From positions 682,001 to 746,000 of the forward strand of contig OZ345378.1 of NCBI GenBank assembly GCA_977006965.1: 64,000 nt of DNA, read 5' to 3'. Within the stretch, counting starts at the first letter, position 1. Each line of letters begins with the position of its first letter. The notes below the pieces were generated by a model. The model worked only from the letters and a program-made list of their open reading frames with translations. It searched no databases and was not told the DNA's origin. Below are positions 52,615 to 64,000 of this stretch, one piece after another. The stretch comes from Phymatolithon calcareum. Taxonomy: Eukaryota; Rhodophyta; Florideophyceae; Hapalidiales. A program made the position numbers and the translations under genes.

Positions 52615-55215
52615 GTCTACAGAATAGATTTTTTTTAGTAGTATTTATTAAACGCTCTCAGTAACACTCTTTAGACTGTAAGGGAGATGCGTTTCGGTTG
52701 CTACAGCCTTGTAGCATAGTATAACATTCATATATGCTTCTTCCGCAATCTTGTATATCGTGGCCCTAGCTGCAAAAACCCACATCGGACGGATGTGGGA
52801 AAAGCTTAGAGTCCTCTATGCGCTCAGCGGCGATTCGAGCTCGCAATTCTTATCCTTTGTTTTTCTATTCCATGTCCTCGTAAAAGGCACTGGTAAAGAA
52901 GAGTAGCTGGTCCAGTGCTTCTTCGGTCTTCTTGGTCTCTTCTCCGGTCAGCTGGTATCTCGCCAAAGACGTTTCAACCGTGTGCAATAGCCTTGATATG
53001 ATTTCGCCAAATTTGTCTTCTAGTAGTGTCGTGCTCAGTGGGGGAAATCTCCCAAACGCCCACTTCACCGCCAATTGACGATGACGTACTTTCGGAAGCC
53101 TTAAAATCACTGGAATTGCTCCGACTATATCGTACGGTATCTTCCTCTTTCTGCTTGATTCCAAAGACTCCCCTTCATCATTGAAGAGTGATGCTTTCAG
53201 GGATCCTGCCGACATTCCTTGCTTAAGATACTCCAAGGCCTTCTCGAACTGCTCATGCCTTAGCATTGCTGCCATGTCCCGACACACCCATTGCAATTCA
53301 TCCACGTCTCTGCAATCCTTTGGGACGGCCAGTAGGCTCTCTTTTTTTGTCTTGGCTCTCACGAGCATTTTGAGCGCTAAAACCATTCTCCTGTCTTCAG
53401 CTGCTTGGATGCGACAGAGAAGACGAAGTCTTGCAGACCGGTTTTTCGCGATTGGTCCAAGGACTTGAGAGAAAAAGGTCCTCTCTACCTCTTCAATAGC
53501 TGTCTGGATTCTCGGCGTCCAAGGTGTTAGATGCATGGCATACTCCCATCTTGGCTGTATCAGTGCCTTGTATACCTTGATAGCTTTAAGCGCGTTAATA
53601 CCGCGCCTGGAGACACCAAGGGGTCTTAACTGATACACAGCGATCTTGGCGTTCCGGATGCGCTCGAGCATTCTTGTCTCGGTTACCCCCTGACTGCTCA
53701 GTGAGATTCCAAGGTATGACACTTCTTTGACTTTCGTTAGTGTTTTGCCTGACAGCTTGAAGTTAACTGGTCTCGTGTCCGCTGACAACAGAACCTCACT
53801 TTTTCCGGCGTTCGTGTTCCAAGTCATTTGCCGGTCTTTTCCCCATTTTGACGCAATGCCTAAAAGACTTTGCAGTCCAGCAGGCGATTTAGCCGTGAGG
53901 AGTACATCGTCCGCAAACAGTACTCCTGCGACGTCGGCGACTTCTCGTGGTACTTGGCTAATTCTTTCGGCGAACTCGTCCATGAACAAGCTGTACAAGC
54001 TTGGACTCAACGGGGACCCTTGCGGTACTCCCCTGTCGACTACGAACCACTTTTTCTGAGGATCCCCAACTGTGCATACCCATGAAGCAACCAAAAAAAC
54101 CTCGATCATCGGGCATAATTCCTGAGGTAGACACAGTCTCATTCGATCTTGCAGGTGTTTCCTTGGAACTGTGTCATACGCCGCTTTTAGATCCAATACT
54201 GCGATACATCTCTGCCCTCTCTTCTGCAGTTCCAGTGCTCGAAGGATGGCTAGCTCTGTACTCTTCCCTTTCTGGAATCCTAATTGGATGTTGTGGTTCT
54301 TGTACCTTTGACGGAGTAGGGTATCAATTGCGGCCTCCACGATTTTTCTGACTTGACTCAGTAGGGATATAGGTCTGAAATTTTTTGGGTCATCGTGATC
54401 CCCTTTTTTGTGTAGTGGGACTAGCAGAGCTTTCACCCAAGCCATGGGGAGAGTTCCACACCTGCCGCATGCAGCCCACAGCTCAAACACTAGCTCTGTG
54501 CTCCCCTCCACATCCACTTTCAATATTTCCGCTTTCACCTCGTCTAGGCCTGGGGCTTTTTTGGTTGGAGATTTGATGATGGCCGACCTTATCAAATTGC
54601 GCATCTGAGTTGGGCACTCAAAGTATGAGGGATTTGACCGCCAACCTCGATCGTCTCGACATGTCTTTGAAACGTGTGCTGTGAACAACGTTTTTTGCAG
54701 AGGGCGCCCAGTCATCTTGTTTCTTGACGTTCTTCTCGTTCTCAACTTCTGCATCCGACATATTTGTTCTATAGCCTTAGGACCATCCTTTTCTTGCAAC
54801 TCATCGAGGAATTCTTGGTATTGCTGTCTCTTTCTTTGATTTACGAGTTTTCGTATCTCTGCTCGACAGCTGGAGTACCGCTGCCAAGACTCGTCTGTGT
54901 TTAGTTTTCGTGCATTCTTGTACAATTTTTTGCGCCTTTTGCACATTCGTTCCAGCTCAAAATTCCAAAAAGATTTGTATCGAGGCGGGGTACTTCTTTT
55001 CTGTCTCCATGGATGGCATAGAGTTTCCGCGACTTTGCGGTACAGTCGGTCTAGATCCTCTCTTGTGCGGCAACTTTGCAGCTCCTCGCGGATTCCTGGA
55101 ATGGTCCTTGCGTAGATTTCCCGGACCTCTTCTTGCTTTGTGTCGTCCTTCCAGAGTTTGACGGAAATTCGTGGCTTCAGATCCCTTGTGTGCTCTTGAC
55201 GTCTACAGAATAGAT
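52615..55215 (-). mobile_element. 5'-truncated LINE, 2571 bp, with 15-bp TSD
   Basis: GTCTACAGAATAGAT flanks the insert (52615-52629 and 55201-55215). On the minus strand it ends AATAAATACTACTAAAAAAAA at the left repeat, a poly(A) tail with a polyadenylation-like signal. A hairpin (CCCACATC...GATGTGGG) lies near 52790. The endonuclease half is missing and the reverse transcriptase is uninterrupted. Confidence 0.95.
52865..55200 (-). CDS. LINE reverse transcriptase, N-terminally truncated
   Basis: About 778 residues of a non-LTR retrotransposon polyprotein, open from the truncation point to the stop. RT motifs in order: KAPGLDEVKAEIL, VPLHKKGDHDDPKNFRPISLL, LGFQKGKSTELA, AVLDLKAAYDTV, GVPQGSPLSPSLYSLFMDEF, the catalytic GVLFADDVLL, then KSEVLLSADTRPV and VSYLGISLS. 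A basic thumb and C-terminal region follow. No apurinic-type endonuclease and no natural start remain; upstream residues in the same frame come from the host target site. It could supply RT only if translated from a fortuitous start. Fragments of the same family lie at 18486-18605 and 56030-57017. Confidence 0.93.
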
Positions 55216-55712
55216 GCGCGATACAGAGGCCGCAAATAAACATAGATCTCACTTTAGTACAAGCCCCAATGTGCTTCCCCAAAGTTTACTTTTGGAGGCA
55301 GACGTAAACTGCATTTGCCATTGGAAAGCTGGCGCCAGCCCCAGATTTAGATTGTTAGGATAAAAAACGTGAAAAGAGCTGACGATCCCACAAAGCGCCA
55401 CACATATTCATTTCATCTATGCTTACAAAACAAGCTTCGTGATGCCAAACAAACGTGACACAACTTTGCGATGTAGTTCCTTGCTCTGTCGATAAATTGT
55501 TTTTACTTTGCATTCAAAAATGCGAAATCTAGACTTGTGAGCACGGCGAAATATTTTTCAAAATTAATAAATACAGGACAGTCCTGTCTTTCACGGTCTA
55601 CACGCTGGACGGCAGCAACTGAAGAAGCTTTTCCCGTATATTCGTAAGACTGGGACGCACTGAAGTTTATTTGAAAATAAACTTCAATCGAAAAAATGTA
55701 GTGCACTATATT
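55216..55712. other. No gene recognised
   Basis: Between the LINE TSD and the Sel1 fragment. A near-palindrome at about 55662-55685 (arms GAAGTTTATTT / AAATAAACTTC) precedes the fragment. Confidence 0.45.
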
Positions 55713-56030
55713 CTTGCGGTGGAGTTGTACACATGCGCCATTGATGAAGGCGAATATGGAAATGCAATGTACAACCTAGCAGTGATGTCGGAAACTGGCG
55801 GGGAAGGCGTACAGGCAAATCTTCCGCAGGTAGTGCAACAGTATCCTCGTGCGGTGGAAGAGAGCGGTGTTGTTCTTGCAATGGTAAAGCTGGCAAACGT
55901 GCTGCAGGAAGGTAGTGATGATGTAGTGATTGACGTTCCTCGAGCAGCGAAGCTGTACACGGACGGCGTGGAAAGAGGACATGCGAATGCTATGGTCAAT
56001 TTGGGCTTACTGTGGCGCAGTGGCGGGGAG
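55713..56030 (+). pseudogene. Sel1-repeat protein fragment
   Basis: About 105 residues contain three Sel1-like repeats: AVELYTCAIDEGEYGNAMYNLA, AVEESGVVLAMVKLANVL and AAKLYTDGVERGHANAMVNLGLL. These are alpha/alpha solenoid units used in protein-protein contacts. There is no ATG at a sensible place, and the fragment ends abruptly at a LINE junction near 56030, where the frame changes to RT sequence. It is truncated at both sides. Confidence 0.75.
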
Positions 56031-57017
56031 AAGGGTCCCCTCTCAGTCCAGGCCTCTACAACATCTTTATGGATGAATTCGTCGAGAGAATGAGCCGGGT
56101 ATCAAAAACCTGGGCTGAAGTTCCTTCTGTCCTCTTCGCAGACGATGTTCTTCTCTCTACGAAATCCCCGGCTGCATTGCAACGACTATTGAATATAGCT
56201 ACCCAATAGGCACAAGAGCGAGAGATGACGTGGAACACTAAACAAGGGAAAAGCGAAGTCCTCGAATCAGAGGAAACCGTGGGCAAGACATTCGAGCTCG
56301 CGAACAAGGTTCTGACACACGTTCCTGAGGTCACATAACTTGGAGTATCCCTCGACCTCGGAGGAGTCACAGATACGCTAATGATGCAACGACTAAAGAA
56401 AGCAAAGACGGCCGTGTACGAGTTGCGTACACTGGGAGTGTTCAAGAAAGGGCTGAGTATACAGAAGTGTATTCGAATATAAAAGGCGCTAGTACAGCCA
56501 CGCTGGGAGTACGCAATGCACTTAACGCCCTGGACAGAAGACGTACAAAATGCCGTCAAGGAAGTAGAAGCAACATTCTTCAATCAAGTATTCGGGCCAC
56601 TGGCCCGAGGAAGGACGGACAGGCTCTGTCTCCTGTGCCTGATCCAGACGGCCCCACCTGGACGAGAAATCTTGGCCTTCAAAATGCTGAGAAGGAACAA
56701 GGCGAAAGAATGTATGTATTCAAATGAAGTGCCCGAAAGCAGAAACAACCATGAATGGCAGTACACGAGGAAAGATATCACCGCGATGGGGACCAGAGAG
56801 CCGTTTGATGAAGCTGTAAAGCATATCCAAACAAACCAGTCTTCGCAAGCACTTCGATCGAAATTTCTGGAAATGGAAGGAGACCGCCTAGAATTGAAGC
56901 GGAAAAGGAAGATACCATACGACAAGACAAGAGAATTGCCAGCAATTCTCATGTTCCCCAAGGTGAAGCACAGACAACTCGCGCTGCAATATGCCTGTGG
57001 AAGATTCCCACAGGCGT
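56030..57017 (+). pseudogene. LINE fragment with stops, related to the 52.9-kb LINE
   Basis: It starts inside the RT at GSPLSPGLYNIFMDEF, keeps VLFADDVLL, and continues to KVKHRQLALQYACGRFP. Three in-frame stops (near 56207, 56336 and 56480) and the loss of both ends make it dead. It aligns colinearly with the middle-to-C-terminal part of the LINE at 52865-55200. The homology ends exactly where the TATA-bearing repeat begins at 57018. Confidence 0.88.
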
Positions 57018-57198
57018 AAACGTTCAAGATTATTACTGTTAGCAAGACTGTGTCTGCTAGGTGATCAGCTTGATTATTATCAGCTGATACTCCGAGTGTG
57101 AGACCATGCGTGTCATCACAGTTAGCTTCACTTATCTAGGGGTATATAAGTAGCTCAAGCACACACCTTCAGTAAATGAAGGCACCGATTTCTGCACA
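57018..57198 (+). repeat. Dispersed TATA-bearing repeat, copy B
   Basis: Matches 14193-14423 (minus) from AAACGTTCAAG to TTTCTGCACA. It includes GCTAGGTGATCAGC and GGGGTATATAAGTAGCTC. It interrupts or bounds the LINE fragment. Confidence 0.75.
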
Positions 57199-57974
57199 AG
57201 AGGAAGCCTCGCCCATATCTTCGGAAGTCTGTGGGGCTTTTAAATAAACTTCAAAGGAAAAAAACTTGTTGGGAGAGAAATACGAATCAAGGATATACTG
57301 AATAGTCAAACTACGTTAGCTTAGAAAATCGTGCAAAAGCGGCTCTTTTACTCTTGAAGAGAGGCGTTGGGAGGTTTTAAAAATAAATCAACACATATCC
57401 CCCATGCGATGCTCATTGTCCACGCGAAGTGTCATATGTGTCCAAGCCATTTTTTTCTGAAAATTATGGCATTTACTTGCACGGCGATTTGGTTCCAAAA
57501 TCTACAGTACTGCAAGGTCGCGTATACAACGCGAGCGCTTGATAACATCAGAAACAGGAGCAGAAGCTCCACCACGCACACCAGCCGCTATTTTACTTAC
57601 ACTTCAACCTCTTGCGCCAAACCGAGCAGACAGCTCGATTAGCATCTTTTCACAACAACCGACCAGCTCAGATATATCCCTCCCTCTTCCAGCTCGTCCA
57701 TGGTCCGAGTTTAAATAGACTCCACACCGGCCACACACGAGGAACGGCCCCGGCATCCTTCAGGGGTGCAGCAGCGGTCGCGCGCGAAGCGTCGACCACA
57801 ACAGGGCGACAAACAGCGCCGCAACATCTCGTAAGCAATGAGCACACTCTCACATTCGACCGATATTCCAATCCGATGTCCCATTCGAACCAACTAACGA
57901 ACGCACTCGGCACACGCTTCGACAATAAATTAGGATTGCGTTGCTGTTTTGCTAGACGTTTTGAGCGGTGCTTA
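57199..57974. other. No gene recognised
   Basis: AAATAAACTTCAA at about 57243 repeats the sequence at about 55675, ahead of the Sel1 fragment. No gene is supported. Confidence 0.4.
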
Positions 57975-58840
57975 CCATGAGTGTTTCTGAGACCAAAAAA
58001 TTAACATTCTTGCATCCTTCCATGGCATTAAAATAAAGATCCACTGTATAAGTCGCGTTTATTGGAACTCCTACACCGTCTCAGAGCAAATTGCCAAATT
58101 AAATCTGTCCTCAAATATTTTCACAATCGTCAATTGCTCGTATGCATAGCTCGAAGGCACAAAGTGGATGTCCTGGTACATTCTAGACCGCATGCTTGAG
58201 AAAGAGTGCCAGTCTGATTAGACCAATCCGCCCTCCCGCACGCCACGCGTATAACGCTGAACAGCACCAGGAGGATCAGCTGCGTGCGCCTTCTGCACCA
58301 CATTATAGCACGCGTGTATGGGTCCATTCCCTATTCGACTAATCGATATCTCTTCAAATCTACGGTTTCATCCACAATGGAGAACATCTCGTCTTGGCAA
58401 AGTCGAAGACTAGAGTATATGTGAGATTGAAGAAAGTTAAATGCATGCAAATTGGCAGAGCTTCGTTTCTTCACTCAATTCTTCAACCAGGACGTTCACA
58501 ACCTCTGTGTTCGTTAGCACAACAGCGTAAATAGATTTTCAAATGCCGCGGACAGAAAATCGTCTTGTCGCAGATGCGTCCTTGCTGCATTCGGAACGGC
58601 AGCAGAGCGCCACATGGAGAGCATACGTATGAACGATGAGTCCCTGTAATAGGGACCACGTGATATACTAGAATGAACAAGTTACGAAAATCTGCTCTCG
58701 TACAGTCTTAGGAGTGTTAATGAGGGCTTTCAAATAAACAATTAAACAGTTGCAAAAAAAATATGCGTCCTTGCACGCTATCTTCCCCATCTGGAAGAAG
58801 AGCACAAGGCTCATACTGTCCACTATGCTCCGCAGTCCTC
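57975..58840 (+). repeat. Diverged direct repeat, copy 1
   Basis: From CATGAGTGTTTCTG through CATTCTAGACCGCATGCTTGAG to GAAGAAGAGCACAAG. It matches 60092-60745 with many substitutions and indels. No coding content. Confidence 0.75.
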
Positions 58841-59744
58841 GTTTCGAACGGGTCCTAACCCCTTGCTTGCGCTGACGGGTGCGTGCGTGGCGACCGGACT
58901 GTCGGTGTCACTTCCCTAAGCCGTCCGGAATCAGTCTTGTGGATTTACTTACATCCGCTTGGAATTTGTCAAAAACTGCGAGCACTCGTTTGTCCGATCA
59001 TTCAAGGGCGTGGAGCCGCATCCATGGCACCCTCTCTAATGCCTGGGTATACTCTCGTACTGCTGCAGTTCCTTTACTTATAGAATAATAAAGGCAGCAC
59101 CGTCGGCGCATCGTAGGAACCCGCACGGTGAACTAGCGTCTACTTTTGCCGTGTATGCGCTGCGCTCCAGCAATCCAATTGTGTTGTGCTCAGGTCAATC
59201 TCTCTCCTCTTTCCCTTTGGAACGCTTTGACGTGTCACAGAGCCAATATTGAACCCGTATACATTCATTCGAAGTCGCTCCACACATAGAGGTCCGGTTT
59301 GGGTGGCTCACGGGATAAGATGGTCAAGAGGAGAGGTATTGCTCGTACTGCCACAAAAGTACGTGCATGAATTCCAGTTTGCAATTCTGAGGAAGCTGGA
59401 ACTAAAATTATGGAAGTAAATACTGGAACGAATTGGAGTTTTCATGGCATGCAGTTACACCACGCTAGAATCAACACAACAACATGGTCCGGTGAAGAAA
59501 ACAGTAATATCCAGTAGAAGTCTCGAGACTCTCCCCAATTACGATGGTCTCATGGTCAATATTTGATAAAATACCGGGCCTAGAAACGAAATCTGGTCGT
59601 AGACGTGGCAAAACGGCAATGAGCAGTGCAGTACAAAAGAAGAATTTAGTGCCTTTCGCGCGCTAAGCGTTCTTATCACTCGTGTAGTGTTTTACGTAGC
59701 TACGGAAAGGAGAGACTTGGGCAAGTCTGTCCTTGACATTATTA
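58841..59744. other. No gene recognised
   Basis: Nothing supported. Confidence 0.4.
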
Positions 59745-59960
59745 TGGACTGTTTCTTAGGAACGGTATCAAGTTCGAAGATTATACTTTCTGTGACATTG
59801 GAAAAGTTGATTGCATGAATATAGAGCCCTTCAGCACGCAGAGAGTCTTCTGGTAATCTTTCGATTCCACTACTCAGGTAATTTGCTAAACTGCTTACTG
59901 CAACTAAATATGTACCTACGTTATGGCACCCACATCCTTGCATCTGACAAATGGACCCGA
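59745..59960 (+). repeat. Second direct repeat, copy 1
   Basis: ATAGAGCCCTTCAGCAC...CTGCTTACTGCAAC...CATGGCACCCA-type sequence resembles 60855-61000. Confidence 0.55.
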
Positions 59961-60091
59961 AGCTCTTCCCTCCGCCATTTTCCGGCGAACGGTTTTGCAG
60001 CTAGGGCTAAGACATTAACCCGCGTCACACGGATATGAGTAGATTATCGAAGCTGCAAGGGCTTAGCGGCTGAAACACATCTCCCTTGCGG

Positions 60092-60745
60092 TCCCATGAG
60101 TGTTTCTGTGTGCAAAACCCCACATTCTTGTATCCTTGCATCCACTATATAAGGCGCGTTTCGTGGTACTCATCCTCCGTTACACAGCAAAATTGCCAAT
60201 TTGAAAAACGCCTCACATAATTGCACCCTTTTCAATTGCTCCTGTGCTTAGCTTGAAGGCACGAAGGCGATATGCTGGAACATTCTAGACCGCATGCTTG
60301 AGCAATGGTGCCAGCCTCATTAGTCTAGTCAGCCCTCCCACACGCTACGCGTATAGCGCTGATCTGCACGAGGAGGACCAGCTGGGTGCGCGTTTTGCAC
60401 CACATTATATGAGCCTATTCTCTGTTCTACTAAACGATATCACTTCAAATCTACGGTTTCATCCACAACGGAGAACATCGGTCTGTGGCAAAGTTCGAAG
60501 ACTATAGTATATGAGAGATTGAAGAAATTTAATTGCATGCACATTGGCATAGCTTCGTTTCTCCTCAAAATTCTTCAAAAATGACGTTCACAACCTCTGC
60601 GTTAGTGAGGGCAACAGCAGAAATGGAGTTTCAGATGCCGCCGACAGGAAAAACGTCTTGTCGCATTTACGTCCCTGCACGCCATCTCCCCACTGTGGAA
60701 GAAGAGCACAAGTCTTCATACTCGCGACTACGTTACCAATCTCTT
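60092..60745 (+). repeat. Diverged direct repeat, copy 2
   Basis: Second copy of the 57975-58840 unit. It shares CATGAGTGTTTCTG, ATTCTAGACCGCATGCTTGAG and GAAGAAGAGCACAAG in order. Confidence 0.75.
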
Positions 60746-60854
60746 CATCTGGAAAGAAAAACAGTTATACGGCTCAAGATAGATCCGCCGGAACATAGTC
60801 TAGGTCATGTTTGAGCAGGCTCCCCAAGTTGCCCAGGGCACGCACATACCTGCG

Positions 60855-61060
60855 TTCCTCAACGGCAAGAATATAGAGCACTACAGCACGAAACGGAGCT
60901 TCCAATAATCCTTCGACGTCACTATTGCAAAGCTGCTTACTGCAACCACATAAGCGCCCTCATCATGGCACCCATATCGTTGCACCCCTCCATGGCATTA
61001 GATTAAAGATCCACTCCATGAGGTGTCGTTATTGGCACTCCTTCTCCTCCGTCACACTTA
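60855..61060 (+). repeat. Second direct repeat, copy 2, running into a third start of the first repeat
   Basis: Resembles 59745-59960, then continues with CCATGGCATTAGATTAAAGATCC, which matches the start of the first unit at about 58018. This suggests an ancestral tandem array of about 2-kb units with later deletions. Confidence 0.5.
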
Positions 61061-64000
61061 GCATCGGATAGGCTCTTCGTGCTGTAACACTATGTACTCT
61101 TGCTAACATTGGCTAGCTGGCGGTGCTCGTGGAGTGGGAGATCAATTCAATATGCGAAATCTGCAAATTTTCTTGGAATATAAGTCAGGGAGGCGGGTCA
61201 AAACGCCTCTTTGAAAGTCTCAAAGAAGGCGGCAATCTGCAGAATTTTTGAAACGTCCAACTTTTCAATGGCCAAAATATTGGCGAACACAAAAAATTTT
61301 CAATTATTTTAAGTTGCAAAATCTACAAATTTTAATCTCTGAGAGGTCCAATGAAATCACAGAAAACGATATTGTGGTCCAATCATTTCGATAATCTCGT
61401 CCAATTAAATTTTTAGAATTTTTAGAAACCTGGGTGTCATAACTCAACATCTCTGTATAATACCATAATTGGTGGGCTCGCTCGCTCGCGCAGTACCATA
61501 ACTTTAGTTTTAAAATTTGTTTAATTTTATTTTTAGCATAAGTTAATTGGACTTAATATTAGTCAGGTCAAGAGGTAACTGTCATACTGCATATCCGCAA
61601 AAATATTTTATACTGTTTAACAGTTACGACAGGTATCTAATAGCATAGGATGAAAACTCGGCAAAACTCGATCTTGAAGCAATTTACTGTCCAGTAATGT
61701 TGAACGGCCAGACACAATGTATTCATACTCGATAAAACCATTTATAGATTCGAACATCTATTCGGTACTGAGTTCCGATGCTTAAAACATCTCAACTCGA
61801 AGTGTTGCGGCAGGTTTTGCGCGGCGTTTCGCCTGTCCTATCGGTCGCTCTTCGACACACGCCACGCGGAGTTTGCCTGACGCTCTGTCGCGGGGGTGTG
61901 AATGGTTCCCTATTCACCACCCCACGATTGAAGTTGCGGGTTAAGTTGGGCTGCTCGCGCAATGTGGGCGGTGGTGACTTTCATCCTTGGTCAAAATAGT
62001 TGGGCAAACAGAAGTTTACTTTTGCTGGTTTTTCTCTACATCCGTAGTCCCACATCACCACCAGCGCGCAATGTAAATACTAGTGGAAACCTCCCTGTAG
62101 GCTATCCAGGCCAGTGTGAAGTATCTTCCTGTGGTGCTGCGATTGTAGCACATCTATAGTTCTTGAAAAAACATAATCTCACCTGGGACGGTCTGCAAGA
62201 GTACTATAGTGCAAAACAAGTGGAATCATCATCATCGCGATGATCGCACTGAAGGCGCGGCACAAAGACTAAGAATAAGCTTTACTTCGAGGTCAAAGTT
62301 GTTCATATAATATAATGTGTAAGTCTTCAAGGTAGAGATGCCCATATTTAAATGAGCATCCAAACGTAGCAGTTACGGAATCGGATAACGGTACTTCTTT
62401 TCGACTAATCCTTTAGTCAACCATAATTGTCCACCACATGGCAGCGCCGTTTCGTCGCTGAGGGCCTTCTGGCCCATAATGTTCCCAACCACAGGGCTAA
62501 TTGATTGTATGGCAAGTGGAAACCACCATACACCGCTACCCCATGCCGCTCTGCCTCACGCCACTGGAGATGATGCTGCGACGCCGCCATCGCGGTTCTG
62601 TACTGAATCGTAGGCTTGCCCGCTGTTCTGCCCAACAGCGCTGGTGATCTATACCTCTACACCGCTTTCGCCGAACTACTTCGTTCGCCTGACCACCCCG
62701 CTGGCCCGCCCTCGAAATGCGCGTCTTAGTGGCGCATTCTGCCAAATATAATGTCTGACCACGATTGTGGCTGATCTCCAACGTAATACATTCGACTCCG
62801 CGTGTTTGCGAGTTGAGATCAATTAGCGCCGTCCCTTCGTCGTAGAGACATTGACGTTTCAGGGTCGCAAGGAGAGTCCACGGCGTTTGTTCATGGTAGA
62901 TACAAAACGTTGGAGCAAAGCGTCTGCCGATTATCGGGCTTGATTGTGCTTTACATGTAGCTCTCATTCGACGTTCTTGCTAAGTTAAAAGTAAAGTAAT
63001 AATTTTGACTTCCCCTTCGCACCAGAAATACATTGTATAACGATGAAGAAGTGGAGGAAAGGAATATATTTAGTCAACATATGTTTTTATTTTGCGAAAG
63101 CCGAAGAACGCGAGCTACGTCGGACAAATCAGCAAAATGAGAAAGGTAGTCAGAAAAAAGTCCTGTTGATTCTAGAAGTACGTTTCTGAGGCCACGAAGA
63201 CGTGCGCATTGAAATGAAGGCTTAAATCGCTTCCCAAACCACCAGATTTTGAGCGCGGTTATGGCACAACGGTGCAGAAAAGGGGGGTAAATGCCTCCAC
63301 AAGCGAGGAGAGACATATGAAAAGATGCCTGTGGCAAACTTAAGACACGGAGTGACACAAATTACTCTCGCCACTGCGGTGGGCGGGATATTTTGTGGCG
63401 GCGGGGGGGGGCACTGCAATGCGACTGCGGGAAATAGCACGGCAGCTGGAATCTGCCACACTAAGCGAAGTTGGCGAAGGTATTGTTCCAGCATGCTGGA
63501 CTGAGTATTGCTAGAAGCTATCAATACGAGGTCGGAGTTCAGTTTTACATGTGTCAGACATAGAGGTGTACCTCTGGTTAGGACCGGCCAGGCGCAAGAG
63601 GTCCACACAGCACCGCCATTTGGCGGACACTTAGTTTCACTGGTTCCTTTGCTGATTTGAAAAAATCTAGTCATGCCGTTTGAACATTTTTGCTACCTTC
63701 AGTGCACGAGGAATATCTTCAGAAACTGTTTCTCCGCCGTTTGGCAGCTGGATAGACATGATTAGTGATTTCGATAAAAACAGGAACAACATACTGCGGC
63801 TCTTTCTTCTCTACAAACGTAGCCCGTGGTATGCTGTACTTCGGTCCGAACACGCTAAGCCAATTGGTGTTCTAGGACTTAATTTTTGCAATATCGGTTC
63901 CTCCATAGACATTAAATCACACGGAGGGTAGGAACAATCGTAGATTTTGTCGAATCTGTAACTTTCGTAGTATTGTTTTCCAACACTCCTCATATTCAAG
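61061..64000. other. No gene recognised
   Basis: Contains the second copy of the AT-rich dispersed repeat (61472 to about 61650) and a poly(G) run near 63405. Minus frames at 62536-62967 and 63222-63674 have some protein-like composition but no recognisable domain and no supporting context. Confidence 0.4.

Noticed and set aside
1-64000. CRISPR arrays, operons, bacterial promoters
   Set aside because: Gene structure is eukaryotic, and no regularly spaced identical repeats are present.

Overview
This is nuclear DNA from a eukaryote. Spliceosomal introns are few and very short (43, 84, 103 and 118 nt). Genes are compact and mostly single-exon, with no operon structure. The gene set includes microsomal GST3, the eukaryotic-type queuine tRNA-ribosyltransferase catalytic subunit, an SLC35-type Golgi transporter, an EF-hand protein kinase, PUM3 and SNF-family symporters. 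Long TE-rich stretches separate the genes. Together this suggests an intron-poor unicellular alga or protist, with a red alga as my best guess. The species cannot be named from the window.

Layout. 0-13 kb is the gene-containing left end. It holds a small Gly/Pro-rich unknown protein (757-1281), a large EF-hand/Ser-Thr kinase (5870-9349), and a convergent pair: a His-rich SAM methyltransferase (11405-12271, +) and a three-exon microsomal GST3 (12295-12947, -). 13-18.6 kb is degraded: a 5'-truncated retroelement with target-site duplication (TSD), a TATA-bearing dispersed repeat, a frameshifted PUM3/Puf6-like gene, and ends of a TIR transposon and a LINE. 18.9-33.5 kb is framed by a 2.35-kb inverted duplication. 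Each arm carries a full SNF-type sodium-coupled symporter with a 43-nt intron. The 9.8-kb spacer holds transposon remnants, a nested hAT MITE and three long perfect palindromes. 34.8-41.7 kb returns to host genes: a twice-frameshifted SLC35-like transporter, a type II membrane DxD glycosyltransferase and QTRT1. 42-57 kb is mainly mobile DNA: a foldback repeat, a 5.4-kb apparently intact hAT transposon, a 2-kb TA-flanked TIR element, a 5'-truncated LINE with a clean 15-bp TSD, and a Sel1-repeat fragment fused to a LINE fragment. 57-64 kb holds diverged direct repeats and no gene I can support.

The strongest new information is structural. TSDs and paralogous empty sites fix the boundaries and relative ages of several transposons. 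The SNF arms differ by a single 26-nt indel that changes the C-terminus, and by a Gly-to-Ala change in the substrate/sodium motif of TM1. The methyltransferase carries a 57-residue insert with 18 histidines. No tRNA, rRNA or CRISPR array was recognised.
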